Source: JAFLCL01 sp039809495
Lineage (GTDB): Bacteria > Myxococcota_A > Polyangia > Polyangiales > Sandaracinaceae
Length of the DNA stretch: 64,000 nucleotides
NCBI GenBank assembly: GCA_039809495.1
Contig: JBDHVC010000009.1
Span: forward strand, 47,401-111,400
Direction of reading: 5' to 3'
In this document: positions 53,969 through 62,425 of the stretch, one piece after another
Position numbering within the stretch: the stretch's first letter is position 1
Layout: every line of letters begins with the position of its first letter
Translations under genes and position numbers: made by a program
The notes under the pieces: model-generated
The model's input: only the letters and a program-made list of their open reading frames with translations
Told to the model about the DNA's origin: nothing
Databases searched by the model: none

Positions 53969-56900
53969 TCAGTCGGCGGAGAGGACGCGGACTCCGTTGA
54001 CGGTGCTGCGCGCCATCTGGCGGCGCCACCAGGTCGCGACGCGAGAGCCGTCGTCGCTCAGCGCCTGCTCGACCCAGAAGCCCGTGTGGTCCTCGGCGTC
54101 GAGCACCGACTGCGACCACGACGTGCCGCTGCGGCGCGCGATCATCACGGTGTGCGAGGTGGCGTCCTGATAGGCGACGCGGACCTCGCCGCCCGTCGTC
54201 ACGACGACCGAGGAGTCGTCTCCGACGAGGTGACGACCGTCGGTGTGAGGCGTCGTGCCGTCGGTCGTTCCGTCGTCGACGAGCTCACGGACGGTGACGC
54301 TCCCACCCGTGACCTGCGCGTACCTCAGGCCCTCGTCGGTTCCGTCGACGTAGGTGACGTGCCAGGTGCCCGAGCCGTCGACGAAGAGCGAGCTGCCGAT
54401 GCCCGAGTCGCCCGTGCCGCCCGTGCGGCCGTAGCCGTCGATGAGGAACGGAGCGCCCCAGCTCGAGCCGTCGAAGGCCGCGCCATAGAGGTTGCCCTCC
54501 GCGCGATCGTAGAAGGTGAGCGCGAGCCCGGCGCTCGTCGTGGCGAGCTGGGCGTAGAGGCCGCGGGTCGGCGGCAGATCCTCGACGAAGGCGGTCGCGA
54601 GCTTCGCCTGGCAGGCGCCCGAGACGCACGCGGCGTCGCTGCCGCAGGCGTCCGAGCAGTCCGTCGTCGGCGTCGCGCAGGTGCCCGACTCGAGGCAGAC
54701 CTGGCCCTCGCCGCAGAACTGCGGTCGGCACGCGCCGTTCGAGCCCGAGACCTCGGTGCTCGTCCAGTCGGCCGTCGAGGAGGGCGTCGCGCTCGCGGCC
54801 GTCGCGACGCGCACCGCGCTGTGGACGCGGCCCGAGCCGTCGTCCGCGAGCTCGATCCGCTGGTACGCGATCGCCGGCGCCCCGCTCGAGGTGAGCACGA
54901 TCGAGGTGTAGCGGCCGGCGTCGCCGGTGGCGTCGACCGTGTGGCTCGTCCACGCGCCCGGCGTGCCGATCGCGATCTTGAGCGCCGTGTTCGTCACGTC
55001 GTAGTACGCGATGTAGAAGGTGCCGTCGGCGCTCCGCGCCATCGACGTCCAGCGACCGACGTCGTCGCCAGGGGTGGAATTGCCGCCGCGCCAGCCGTCG
55101 ATGGCGCCCGTGATGCGGCCGTCGGCGGGCACGCCGTCGACGATCTCCCACGCGACGTCGCTCGAGCCGGCGCCGAGCGTGCCGAAGACGAGGTCGCCGT
55201 AGCTCGCGCCGCCGGGGACGCCGGGCGCGTAGCCCGAGAGGTACGCGTCGGCGCTCGCGACGACGAGATCCAGATCCGTCGCGAGCAGGCCCGTCGCGAG
55301 CGGGGGCAGCGCCTCGCAGCTCGAGCAGGTCACGTTGCACGACCCATCGATCGTCAGGTTGGCGAGCGCGCACGTGAAGCCGGCGCCGCAGATGGTCGCG
55401 AGATCGTAGTCGACGCACATCGAGGTCGACTCGCAGCACATCGAGCCGCGCGTGACGCCGGGTGGGCTGGCCGCCTCGCAGACCGCCCCGCCGCACGCGA
55501 CGGGCGGGGCGTCGGTGCCCACGCTCGCGTCGTCGCCGCCGCCGCCGCCACCGCCGCAGTCGCAGCCGGTCACGACGAGCGACGAGGCGACGACGAGCGC
55601 GAGCACGAGGGCCGCGCCGTCAAAAGGGCGACGCTCGCGGCGCGCCTCCTTCGTCGCCCTCCGCGACCTTCGGAGGAAGAACCCGCCGAGGACGAAGAGC
55701 GTCGAGAGGAGGCCGAGCGGCGCGCCGCTCGAGCTGCCGCTGCCGACGGCCGCGCGGCAGTCGCACGAGCCGCCCCCGGCGGGGTTCGGGATGCCACGGA
55801 TGAGCGGCGCCGAGGAGCGGCCCACGTTGCCCGCCTCGTCGCGCACCTCGACCTGGACGAGCGAGGGATCCGCGTCGAGGTCGGTGACCGGCCCCCAGCT
55901 CGACCAGCCACCATCGACGATGCGCCAGCGCATCTCGAGCGCGTCCGCGGCGGTCACGATGTCGTCGGCGATGACGTGGACGCCGAGCCCGCGCTCGCTC
56001 GCCTCGAGCGTCACGTCCGGCGCGAGCACGTCGATGAGCAGCTCGGCCCGAGCCGGCGTCGCGTCGGCCGTCTCGAGGCGTCCCGCGATCCGGGCGCGCG
56101 CCTCGATGTAGTGGTGCGCCTGCATGAGCAGGAGCGCGTCGTCGATCTGGATCCGGCGCTCGCGCGTCCAGGGCGACCAGAGCGCGCCGTCGATGCGGTA
56201 GCTGTACTCGTAGTCGACGCCCTCGGGGCCCTCGGCGCCGAAGTGGAGCCAGACGCTGTTGCGACCGTTCTGCCCGAACGTGTCCTGGCCCATCGTCTCG
56301 GGGTTCACGACGAGGTCCGAGACCTCGAGCGTCGTGTCGATGGGGAAGGTGAGCGGCGAGCGCGGGGCCATCGCGAGGTTCGCGAAGATGCCGAGGAAGC
56401 GCTCGCCGGCGTCCGAGACGCCGCGCACGCCGCCCTCGGGGACGTTGATCTGGATGTCCGGCCGGCCGTCGCCGTTGACGTCGATGGGCGGCAGATCGAT
56501 CGGGGAGATGCTGCTCGTCAGCATCCCCGCGAAGGACGTGATGACGGTCTCGATCGTCATGGCGAGGGCCTCGGGGCGCTCGGTGAGGATCTCGCTGTTC
56601 AAGACGCTCGAATTCGTCGGCGTGACGGCCACGATCTCGGGCACGATCTGACCGCCCGCCACCGAGAGGTTCATGCCGATGACGAGATCGGTCTGGTACG
56701 TCATGAAGCGGATGTAGCGCTCCTGCGACCAGACGTAGAAGTCCATCTGCGCCTGGGGGAGCGTGATGGTGAGGAGCGCGTCGTCGGCCGCGGTGCCGAC
56801 GGCGAAGGTCGGCGGGAGCTGCGGGCGGACCGCGATGCTGATCGGGGAGGAGCCCGCCGGGTAGGTGAGCTGGCGGAGCGTCGGGACGAGCGCGGAGAAG

Positions 56901-58150
56901 AGGCCCGTCGAGAGCTGCTGCGAGAGGCGCGTCCCGATCCCGAGGCAGAGCATGCCCGAGTCGAACATCCCGTAGCCGGCGTAGTTCAGGTAGTCCTCCG
57001 CGATGCCGATGCCGAGGTGGACCGGCGTCGAGGTGCCCGGAATCACGTTGCCCTGGAAGGACATCACGCGCGCGACGTCCGGGGCGTCCGGCTGCGGGAG
57101 CTGCGGCACGCAGGGGTTGTGACCGGGCGTGCGGGTGAAGGCGCGGTCGTAGGAGAGGAAGCCGCCCGTCATGTAGAGCGACATCCCGCTGTTGATCGCG
57201 GAGCCGTCGCCGCCCGAGGCGAGCACGAGCTGGATCGGGGCATGGGTACCCGGCGAGAACCCGCCGAGGAACGCGTTGCCCATGTCACCCTGGCCGTCCA
57301 TGCCGAGGAGTATCGGGACGCAGGCGCCGCCGGCCGAGAAGCGACAGATCGCGTCGGGGCCGCGCCCGTCGGCGACGGTGCCCGTCGGGCAGCCCGTCTC
57401 GCCCGCCTTCGTGCAGAGGTTGTCACCGACGAGCCCGTTCGAGAGGCCCGAGATCTGGTCGGTGAGCATGCGGATGAGCTGGGTCTTGAAGAGGTTGAGG
57501 ATGAAGCTGATGCCGCCACGGAGCGTGATGTCCTCGTTCTCGATGCCCTGACCATCGACCAGCGAGATCGCGCCGACGTCGATCCGCGTGAAGCCCGTGC
57601 GAGGCGATCGCGGCTCGTTGGCGAACGTGATGTCCGTCTGGACCGCGACGTAGGGGCGCGATCCGGCGTGCGTGTCGATAATGATGTTGTTGGTTCCGAG
57701 GTACTGGACCGGCACGGTTCCAGTGACGATCGCGCGGATCACGGCGTGGAGGCGGTTCGGGCTCGTGGGCGTCAGCTCGAGGCTGTGGATCTGCATGTGG
57801 ATCGTGCACGGCGGGCTGGGGCAGACCGTCGCCGTGCCGATCGGCGCGTCCACTTCGCTCCTCGGCACGTCGAAGTCGAGCGGGCCGCCGTTGACCATCT
57901 CGACGATGGCCGGCGCGTTGTCCTCGATGAATTGGATGCCGCCCTCGGTGAGGCGGATCTGGCCCGAGTTCGCGATGCGCGGCTGGGAGACCGGGAAGCC
58001 GCCGGGGATCGGCGTGAGGCCGCACTGGGCGCAGCCCGAGCAGCCGCCCCCGCCGCACGCGAAGACGGCGAGCACGATGAAGCAGGCGAAGACGTACTTC
58101 ACCCACGAGACGACGTCAGCGTGAGACAGGAATGATCGAAGCCGAGCCAT
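53969..58150 (-). CDS. Double lipoprotein: two complete exported proteins in one reading frame
   Basis: 1393 residues. Part 1: lipoprotein signal ending VFAC (Cys32), then a Gly/Cys-rich stretch and a long beta-rich body containing DVNGDGRPDIQIN and an Ig-like section (LEMRWRIVDGGWSSWGP). It ends at residues about 796-835 in a MYXO-CTERM-like segment (GGGSCDCRAA, hydrophobic helix LLSTLFVLGGFFL, RRSRR). Part 2 begins at once: a second hydrophobic stretch ending in a lipobox VVTGC (Cys863), a Gly run and a propeller-like exported domain to the C-terminus. No ATG, GTG or TTG in frame could start part 2 separately with a normal n-region. Either a genuine fusion or a frameshift near 55620. Confidence 0.8.
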   Translation of the reverse strand: MARLRSFLSHADVVSWVKYVFACFIVLAVFACGGGGCSGCAQCGLTPIPGGFPVSQPRIANSGQIRLTEGGIQFIEDNAPAIVEMVNGGPLDFDVPRSEVDAPIGTATVCPSPPCTIHMQIHSLELTPTSPNRLHAVIRAIVTGTVPVQYLGTNNIIIDTHAGSRPYVAVQTDITFANEPRSPRTGFTRIDVGAISLVDGQGIENEDITLRGGISFILNLFKTQLIRMLTDQISGLSNGLVGDNLCTKAGETGCPTGTVADGRGPDAICRFSAGGACVPILLGMDGQGDMGNAFLGGFSPGTHAPIQLVLASGGDGSAINSGMSLYMTGGFLSYDRAFTRTPGHNPCVPQLPQPDAPDVARVMSFQGNVIPGTSTPVHLGIGIAEDYLNYAGYGMFDSGMLCLGIGTRLSQQLSTGLFSALVPTLRQLTYPAGSSPISIAVRPQLPPTFAVGTAADDALLTITLPQAQMDFYVWSQERYIRFMTYQTDLVIGMNLSVAGGQIVPEIVAVTPTNSSVLNSEILTERPEALAMTIETVITSFAGMLTSSISPIDLPPIDVNGDGRPDIQINVPEGGVRGVSDAGERFLGIFANLAMAPRSPLTFPIDTTLEVSDLVVNPETMGQDTFGQNGRNSVWLHFGAEGPEGVDYEYSYRIDGALWSPWTRERRIQIDDALLLMQAHHYIEARARIAGRLETADATPARAELLIDVLAPDVTLEASERGLGVHVIADDIVTAADALEMRWRIVDGGWSSWGPVTDLDADPSLVQVEVRDEAGNVGRSSAPLIRGIPNPAGGGSCDCRAAVGSGSSSGAPLGLLSTLFVLGGFFLRRSRRATKEARRERRPFDGAALVLALVVASSLVVTGCDCGGGGGGGDDASVGTDAPPVACGGAVCEAASPPGVTRGSMCCESTSMCVDYDLATICGAGFTCALANLTIDGSCNVTCSSCEALPPLATGLLATDLDLVVASADAYLSGYAPGVPGGASYGDLVFGTLGAGSSDVAWEIVDGVPADGRITGAIDGWRGGNSTPGDDVGRWTSMARSADGTFYIAYYDVTNTALKIAIGTPGAWTSHTVDATGDAGRYTSIVLTSSGAPAIAYQRIELADDGSGRVHSAVRVATAASATPSSTADWTSTEVSGSNGACRPQFCGEGQVCLESGTCATPTTDCSDACGSDAACVSGACQAKLATAFVEDLPPTRGLYAQLATTSAGLALTFYDRAEGNLYGAAFDGSSWGAPFLIDGYGRTGGTGDSGIGSSLFVDGSGTWHVTYVDGTDEGLRYAQVTGGSVTVRELVDDGTTDGTTPHTDGRHLVGDDSSVVVTTGGEVRVAYQDATSHTVMIARRSGTSWSQSVLDAEDHTGFWVEQALSDDGSRVATWWRRQMARSTVNGVRVLSAD

Positions 58151-58239
58151 GCAACCTCCAGCCCGCGCGAACGACGCGCGAGCCTCGATGGTACGTGCGG
58201 AGGCGCCACCAGATCAACGAGCGTTCCGGCAGAAACGAA

Positions 58240-58268
58240 GAGAGCCCGAGCGATCGGCTCGGGCTCTC
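58240..58268. terminator. Terminator hairpin
   Basis: GAGAGCCCGAGC (58240-58251) pairs perfectly with GCTCGGGCTCTC (58257-58268), 5-nt loop. It lies 35 bp downstream of the minus-strand lipoprotein gene 58303-59241 and upstream of the double lipoprotein gene, so it isolates the two. Confidence 0.8.
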
Positions 58269-58302
58269 CCTCATGACGCGATGCGTCGAACGAGCGCTCG
58301 AG

Positions 58303-59241
58303 TCACTCGATCTCGATGCCGACCGCGGCGAACTGGGCGACGAGGTGCCACGCGTTGCAGGTGGTGTCGGGATCGCAGACGCTCGTCGCGCCCGCCGGGT
58401 TCGGGGTGCAGCCGCTCTCGTCGCAGAGGGAGTCGGGCTTCGCCGTCCACGCGCTCTGTGGCTGATCGCAGAGCGGCGTCCCCCCGCTCGGCGTCGAGAG
58501 CTCACCCGCGATGACCGAGCAGAGCGTCGAGTGGATCGGGTCGACGTCGATGGTCCCCGCCCTCGCGTCCGCGACCGTGACGAAGGCCTCGAGCGTCGCG
58601 TCCGTGGTGAACGCGTTGCCGCGGCGCGCGCCGACGCAGCTCCGCTCCGCGCTGAGGTTCGCCTCGTCGAGCTTGAGGCTCCGCAGGCGGAGCACCATCT
58701 GGAGCGTCGTGCCCGTGTCGTCGAAGATCGGGATGTCGAGGGGCCCCGGCACCGACTCCGTCGCGAGGCGATCGCCGGTGATCGTGCCGTCGAGCGTCAC
58801 GGTCGGGTAGGTCGCGCTCCCGAGCGTGTACGAGCCGCTCGCGTTGCGGCTGCCGTAGCCCGTCGTGATCTGGATGGCCCCGTCCTCGCCCGCGCCCGTG
58901 ATCTGGAAGAGCCAGTTGAAGGTCTCCTTGCCGAGCGCGAGGTTGAGCACGCTCTCGACCGTCCGGCTCGCGAGCGGCGAGGCCGCGGGCTCGTCGATCG
59001 CGATGAAGCGCAGGCGCAGCTCGGGGTGATCGAGCCGGTCCGCCTGCGAGCGCCGGTAGCAGCACGGCCCCTCCTGCTGCTCGGGGCTCGGGATGTCGCG
59101 GGTCGGGCAGGTGACGGTGACCGGGCCGCTGTCCTCGGCGACCGGACCGCCGTCGCTCGCGACGGGCGGCTCGCCGGGGCACCCCGAGAGGGCGAGCATC
59201 AGCGAAGAGAGGGAGGCCGTGGCGAGGATCGAGCGCTTCAT
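58303..59241 (-). CDS. Lipoprotein of unknown function
   Basis: 312 residues. The ATG at 59241 has AAGGAGC just upstream. The lipoprotein signal ends in LSGC (Cys21), followed by a Pro/Asp linker. The body includes a paired-Cys motif (EGPCCYRRSQADRL), then beta-rich stretches (FRFIAIDEP-like, LGSATYPTVTLDGTITGDRL) and a Cys-rich end (ESGCTPNPAGATSVCDPDTTCNAWHL). It resembles other myxobacterial surface lipoproteins. No enzymatic motif is seen. Confidence 0.82.
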   Translation of the reverse strand: MKRSILATASLSSLMLALSGCPGEPPVASDGGPVAEDSGPVTVTCPTRDIPSPEQQEGPCCYRRSQADRLDHPELRLRFIAIDEPAASPLASRTVESVLNLALGKETFNWLFQITGAGEDGAIQITTGYGSRNASGSYTLGSATYPTVTLDGTITGDRLATESVPGPLDIPIFDDTGTTLQMVLRLRSLKLDEANLSAERSCVGARRGNAFTTDATLEAFVTVADARAGTIDVDPIHSTLCSVIAGELSTPSGGTPLCDQPQSAWTAKPDSLCDESGCTPNPAGATSVCDPDTTCNAWHLVAQFAAVGIEIE

Positions 59242-59348
59242 GAAAGCTCCTTGGGGCGGACGCGAGAAAGGGGAAAGAGGGGAGGGTCGCGCGAACGGCG
59301 CGCTGGGATCAAGAGGCGCGACGCGCTCGGGCGCGCGAGCGCCGAGGC

Positions 59349-60281
59349 TCAGCTCCGGCCGGTGAGCTCCGCCTCGTTCGTGAAGTGGGCGAGCCGCTCG
59401 AACGCGCCGTAGCGCTCGCGGACCTCCTCCTTCGTGACGCGGACGAGCCGGTCGATCGAGATGCCCTCGACGCAGTACGAGGCGACGACGGAGCCGTAGA
59501 TGATCGCGCGTCGCAGCGTCTCCGAGTCGACGCGATCGTGGGCGGCGATGACGCCGAGCATCCCCCCCGCGAACGTGTCGCCGGCGCCGGTCGGGTCGAC
59601 GACGTCCTCGATCGGGTACGCAGGCGCGCTGAAGACGGAGCCGTTCTCGAAGAGCAGGGCGCCGTACTCGCCGCGCTTGATGACGACGATCCTCGGCCCC
59701 ATCGCGGCGAGAGCGCGCGCAGCCTTCGCGATGTTGTGGACGCCGGCGAGCAGGCGCGCCTCCTCCTCGTTGATGACGAGGAGGTCGATCCGCGCGAGCA
59801 TCCGCGCGAGCCGATCGGGGACGCCCGTGATCCAGAAGTTCATCGTGTCGGCGATGACGAGCTTGGGCCGCTCGATCTGGTCGAGGACCTCCACCTGGAG
59901 GTCCGGGTGGATGTTGCCGAGCATCACGTAGGGCGTCGCGCGATGGGCGGCCGGGATCTTCGGGTGGAATTCGGCGAAGACGTTGAGCTCCGTCTTGATG
60001 GACTCCCGGCTCGTGAGATCGTCCGAGTAGCGCCCCTCCCAGTGGAACGTCTTGCCCGCGGCGACCTCGAGCCCGCTCATGTCGACGCCCTTCTCCGCGA
60101 GGAGCGCCCTCGCCGCGTCGGGGAAGTCGTCGCCGACGACGCCGACGAGCCGGGTCGGCGCGAAGAGCTGCCCGGCGAGCGAGGCGAACGTCGCGGAGCC
60201 GCCGAGCACGTAGGGGTGCGTCCCGAGGTGGTTGTGGATCGTGTCTCGCGCAACGGAGCCTACGACCAGCATCGACGACAT
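59349..60281 (-). CDS. PfkB-family carbohydrate or nucleoside kinase
   Basis: 310 residues. LVVGSVARDTI at the start, VLGGSATFASLAGQLF and the C-terminal DPTGAGDTFAGGMLG anion-hole/catalytic Asp motif identify a ribokinase-like enzyme. VVIKRGEYGALLF precedes the ATP site. Substrate cannot be fixed, but the next gene upstream is MTA phosphorylase, and PfkB-like kinases beside mtnP occur in several bacteria, so a role in purine or methylthioribose salvage is plausible. Cytoplasmic. Confidence 0.92.
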   Translation of the reverse strand: MSSMLVVGSVARDTIHNHLGTHPYVLGGSATFASLAGQLFAPTRLVGVVGDDFPDAARALLAEKGVDMSGLEVAAGKTFHWEGRYSDDLTSRESIKTELNVFAEFHPKIPAAHRATPYVMLGNIHPDLQVEVLDQIERPKLVIADTMNFWITGVPDRLARMLARIDLLVINEEEARLLAGVHNIAKAARALAAMGPRIVVIKRGEYGALLFENGSVFSAPAYPIEDVVDPTGAGDTFAGGMLGVIAAHDRVDSETLRRAIIYGSVVASYCVEGISIDRLVRVTKEEVRERYGAFERLAHFTNEAELTGRS

Positions 60282-60353
60282 CGAACCTTCCTTCTTCGAG
60301 GGCGCCGTCCGCTCCCGGCGGACGCGCGGCGTGCGGCCTTCTCGCGGTGGGCC

Positions 60354-61259
60354 TCAGCCCTTCTTCGCGGCCTTGGCGCGCGCGAGCAGGAGCGAGAGCT
60401 TCGCGCGCGCGGACCCGTCCTCGCGCATCACCGCGCTGACGTCGTGCGTGAGGATCGCGTCGTCGAGGGCGCGGCTCGCCGGGCTCTTCGCCGGATCGGG
60501 CAGGCGCGTCGCGACCTCGCGGAGCGTGCGCTGCGCCAGCGCGACGTTCTTCCGCAGGACCTCGACGACCGTGTCCACCGTCACGGCCGCCTCGTCCGTC
60601 TTCCAGCAGTCGTAGTCGGTGACGAGCGCGATCGTCGCGTACGGCAGCTCGCACTCGCGCGCGAGGCGCGCCTCGGGGAGGTTGGTCATCCCGACGACGC
60701 GTCCGCCCCAGCTCCGATAGAGGTGGGACTCGGCGCGGGTCGAGAATTGAGGCCCCTCGATGCAGACGTAGGTCCCGCCGCGGTGCGCGCGCGCGCCGGC
60801 CGCGATCGCCGCGTCGAGGAGCGCGCTCGAGAGCGCGGGATCGATCGGCTCGGCGAAGCCGACGTGCGCGACGACGCCGGTGTCCTCGAAGTAGGTGCTC
60901 ACGCGGCTCTTCGTGCGGTCGATGAACTGATCGACGAGGACGACGTCGCCCGGGTGCACGTCCTCGGCGAGCGAGCCGACCGCCGAGACGCTGATGACCT
61001 GCTCGGCGCCCGCCGCCTTCAGCGCGAGGAGGTTCGCGCGGTAGTTGATGCGGTGGGGCGGCACGCGGTGCCCGCGCCCGTGGCGTGGGAGGAAGAGGAG
61101 GCGGGTCTCGCCGACGAAGCCCTCGATGATCGCGTCGGAGGGCTCGCCCCACGCGAGCGCGCCCTCGGGGAGAGACGCGGGGGCGATCTCCCTGCGCCGC
61201 TCGAGCCCGGGCATCTCGTAAAGTCCGCTACCACCGATCACGCCGACCGTTCGTTGCAT
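60354..61259 (-). CDS. mtnP: S-methyl-5'-thioadenosine phosphorylase
   Basis: 301 residues from the ATG at 61259 with GAGG upstream. It splits methylthioadenosine into adenine and methylthioribose-1-phosphate in methionine salvage. VGVIGGSGLYEMPGL, FLPRHGRGHRVPPHRINYRANL, GTYVCIEGPQFSTRAES, VGMTNLPEARLAREC and LVTDYDCW are typical MTAP/PNP II blocks. The C-terminus is about 15 residues longer and Lys/Ala-rich. A plausible promoter lies 23-51 bp upstream (61282-61310). Confidence 0.95.
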   Translation of the reverse strand: MQRTVGVIGGSGLYEMPGLERRREIAPASLPEGALAWGEPSDAIIEGFVGETRLLFLPRHGRGHRVPPHRINYRANLLALKAAGAEQVISVSAVGSLAEDVHPGDVVLVDQFIDRTKSRVSTYFEDTGVVAHVGFAEPIDPALSSALLDAAIAAGARAHRGGTYVCIEGPQFSTRAESHLYRSWGGRVVGMTNLPEARLARECELPYATIALVTDYDCWKTDEAAVTVDTVVEVLRKNVALAQRTLREVATRLPDPAKSPASRALDDAILTHDVSAVMREDGSARAKLSLLLARAKAAKKG

Positions 61260-61281
61260 CGCGACCTCGACAGGGGCGCCG

Positions 61282-61310
61282 ACCCTAGCAGCACGACGTC
61301 GAAAGACCAA
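61282..61310 (-). promoter_or_regulatory. Possible promoter of mtnP
   Basis: On the minus strand, TTGGTC (61310-61305), 17-bp spacer, TAGGGT (61287-61282), ending 23 bp before the mtnP start codon. Both boxes match consensus at three of six bases, so it is only a candidate. Confidence 0.35.
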
Positions 61311-61323
61311 CCGGCGCGCCCGC

Positions 61324-62388
61324 TCAGGCGTCGCGCCCCGTGAGCGCCCGCCTCGCCACGGCCCAGCGGAGCCCACCGTTCGTGACGAGCACGCGCGGAC
61401 ACCCGCTCCTCCGCGCGACCCGCGCGAAGACGATCGCGCCCGCGACGATCACGTCGGCGCGCGCGGGCTCGATGCGAGGATCGGCTCGTCGCTCGGCCAG
61501 CGTGGTGCGCGCGAGCGCGTCCGCGGCCCGGGCGAGGGCCTCGACGTCGAGCTCCCGGTCCATCACGCGCGCGACGTCGTGGTGGGCCGTGCCCGTGACG
61601 ACGCACGCCATCGTCGTCGCCGTGCCCGCGAGCGCGACGATCTTCGGGAGCGCGGTCAGCCGCGCCGCGTCGAGCGCGCGATCGACGTCCGCCTCGAGCG
61701 CCGCGATCGACGAGGCGCTCGGCGGGTCGCTCGCGAGGTGGCGCTCGAAGAGCCGCACCGAGCCGAGCGGGAGGCTCACAGCACGAATCAGTTGCCCTGC
61801 TTCGTGCTGTTCCTTCCTTGTCGGAGGGTCTGCCCAGAGGCCCTCCCTCCCGCCGAGTGAATCGGCGTGAGCCTCCCTCCCGCCGAGCCAGCGCGCTCTG
61901 CTCGACGGATCACGTCGAGCGATGCGCGCCGTCACCCGCGCGCGCGGAGCCCCGAGCCCGACGGCCAGCTCCGTCGAGCCCCCGCCGATGTCGAGCATCG
62001 CGTGCTCGAAGTCGATCGTCCGCTCCGCGCCCGCGCCCTCGAACGAGAGGCGGGCCTCCTCCTCGCCGCTCACGACGTCGAAGGTGTCGAGGAGGCGGCG
62101 CGCTCGCGCGACGAAGCGCTCGCGATCGCGCGCGTCGCGGAGCGCGCTCGTGCCGACGCCGTGGACGGCGCCCGCGCGAAGGGCCCGCGCGTCCCGGACG
62201 AAGCGCTCGAGCGCCGCCCACGTGCGCTCGATCGCGTCGTCGCGGAGCCTCCCGTCCTCGAACGAGCCTCGGCCGAGGCCCGTCACCGCCGCGCAATCGG
62301 CGAGGGCGCGCAGCTCCCCGCGCGCGCCCCGCTCGGCGACGAGCGAGAGCACGGTGTTGCTCCCGACGTCGATCGCGCAGACCCTCAC
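61324..62388 (-). CDS. Ppx/GppA phosphatase family, with an in-frame palindromic-element insertion
   Basis: 354 residues. Exopolyphosphatase or pppGpp phosphatase of the ASKHA fold: MRVCAIDVGSNTVLSLV (phosphate 1), GTSALRDARD and the second phosphate loop DIGGGSTEL (133-141) are intact. C-terminal IVALAGTATTMA and VIVAGAIVF also match. Normally a strand ending in Val joins directly to SLPLGSVRL. Here residues about 153-204 are extra and are encoded by the mobile palindrome at 61776-61935. They are Arg-rich (ARWLGGREAHADSLGGREG). The frame stays open, so the protein may still fold, as the insertion falls in a surface connection. Activity is uncertain. Confidence 0.9.
   Translation of the reverse strand: MRVCAIDVGSNTVLSLVAERGARGELRALADCAAVTGLGRGSFEDGRLRDDAIERTWAALERFVRDARALRAGAVHGVGTSALRDARDRERFVARARRLLDTFDVVSGEEEARLSFEGAGAERTIDFEHAMLDIGGGSTELAVGLGAPRARVTARIARRDPSSRARWLGGREAHADSLGGREGLWADPPTRKEQHEAGQLIRAVSLPLGSVRLFERHLASDPPSASSIAALEADVDRALDAARLTALPKIVALAGTATTMACVVTGTAHHDVARVMDRELDVEALARAADALARTTLAERRADPRIEPARADVIVAGAIVFARVARRSGCPRVLVTNGGLRWAVARRALTGRDA
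61776..61935. mobile_element. Palindromic repeat element, copy B, inside ppx/gppA
   Basis: Alignable with copy A at 37947-38104. The first stem is AGCACGAA/TTCGTGCT (61780-61809), where the G-C end pair of copy A is replaced by A-T, a compensating change. Middle stems and the doubled CCTCCCTCCCGCCGAG follow. The last hairpin (61891-61930) has CTCGACG-GATCA-CGTCGAG. Its outer bases give TCAC on the left (61776-61779) and on the right (61932-61935), which fits a 4-bp target duplication. Removing 61780-61935 (156 bp, 52 codons) restores an unbroken RARV-SLPLGS joint in the phosphatase. Confidence 0.88.
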
Positions 62389-62425
62389 GCCGCGAGCCTC
62401 CCCACCCGAGCCGCGTGCGCCGCGC

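Noticed and set aside
53948..58135. Plus-strand open frame of about 1400 codons opposite the double lipoprotein
   Set aside because: Arg/Ala/Glu-rich shadow without domains. The minus-strand product has two lipoboxes and a sorting segment.
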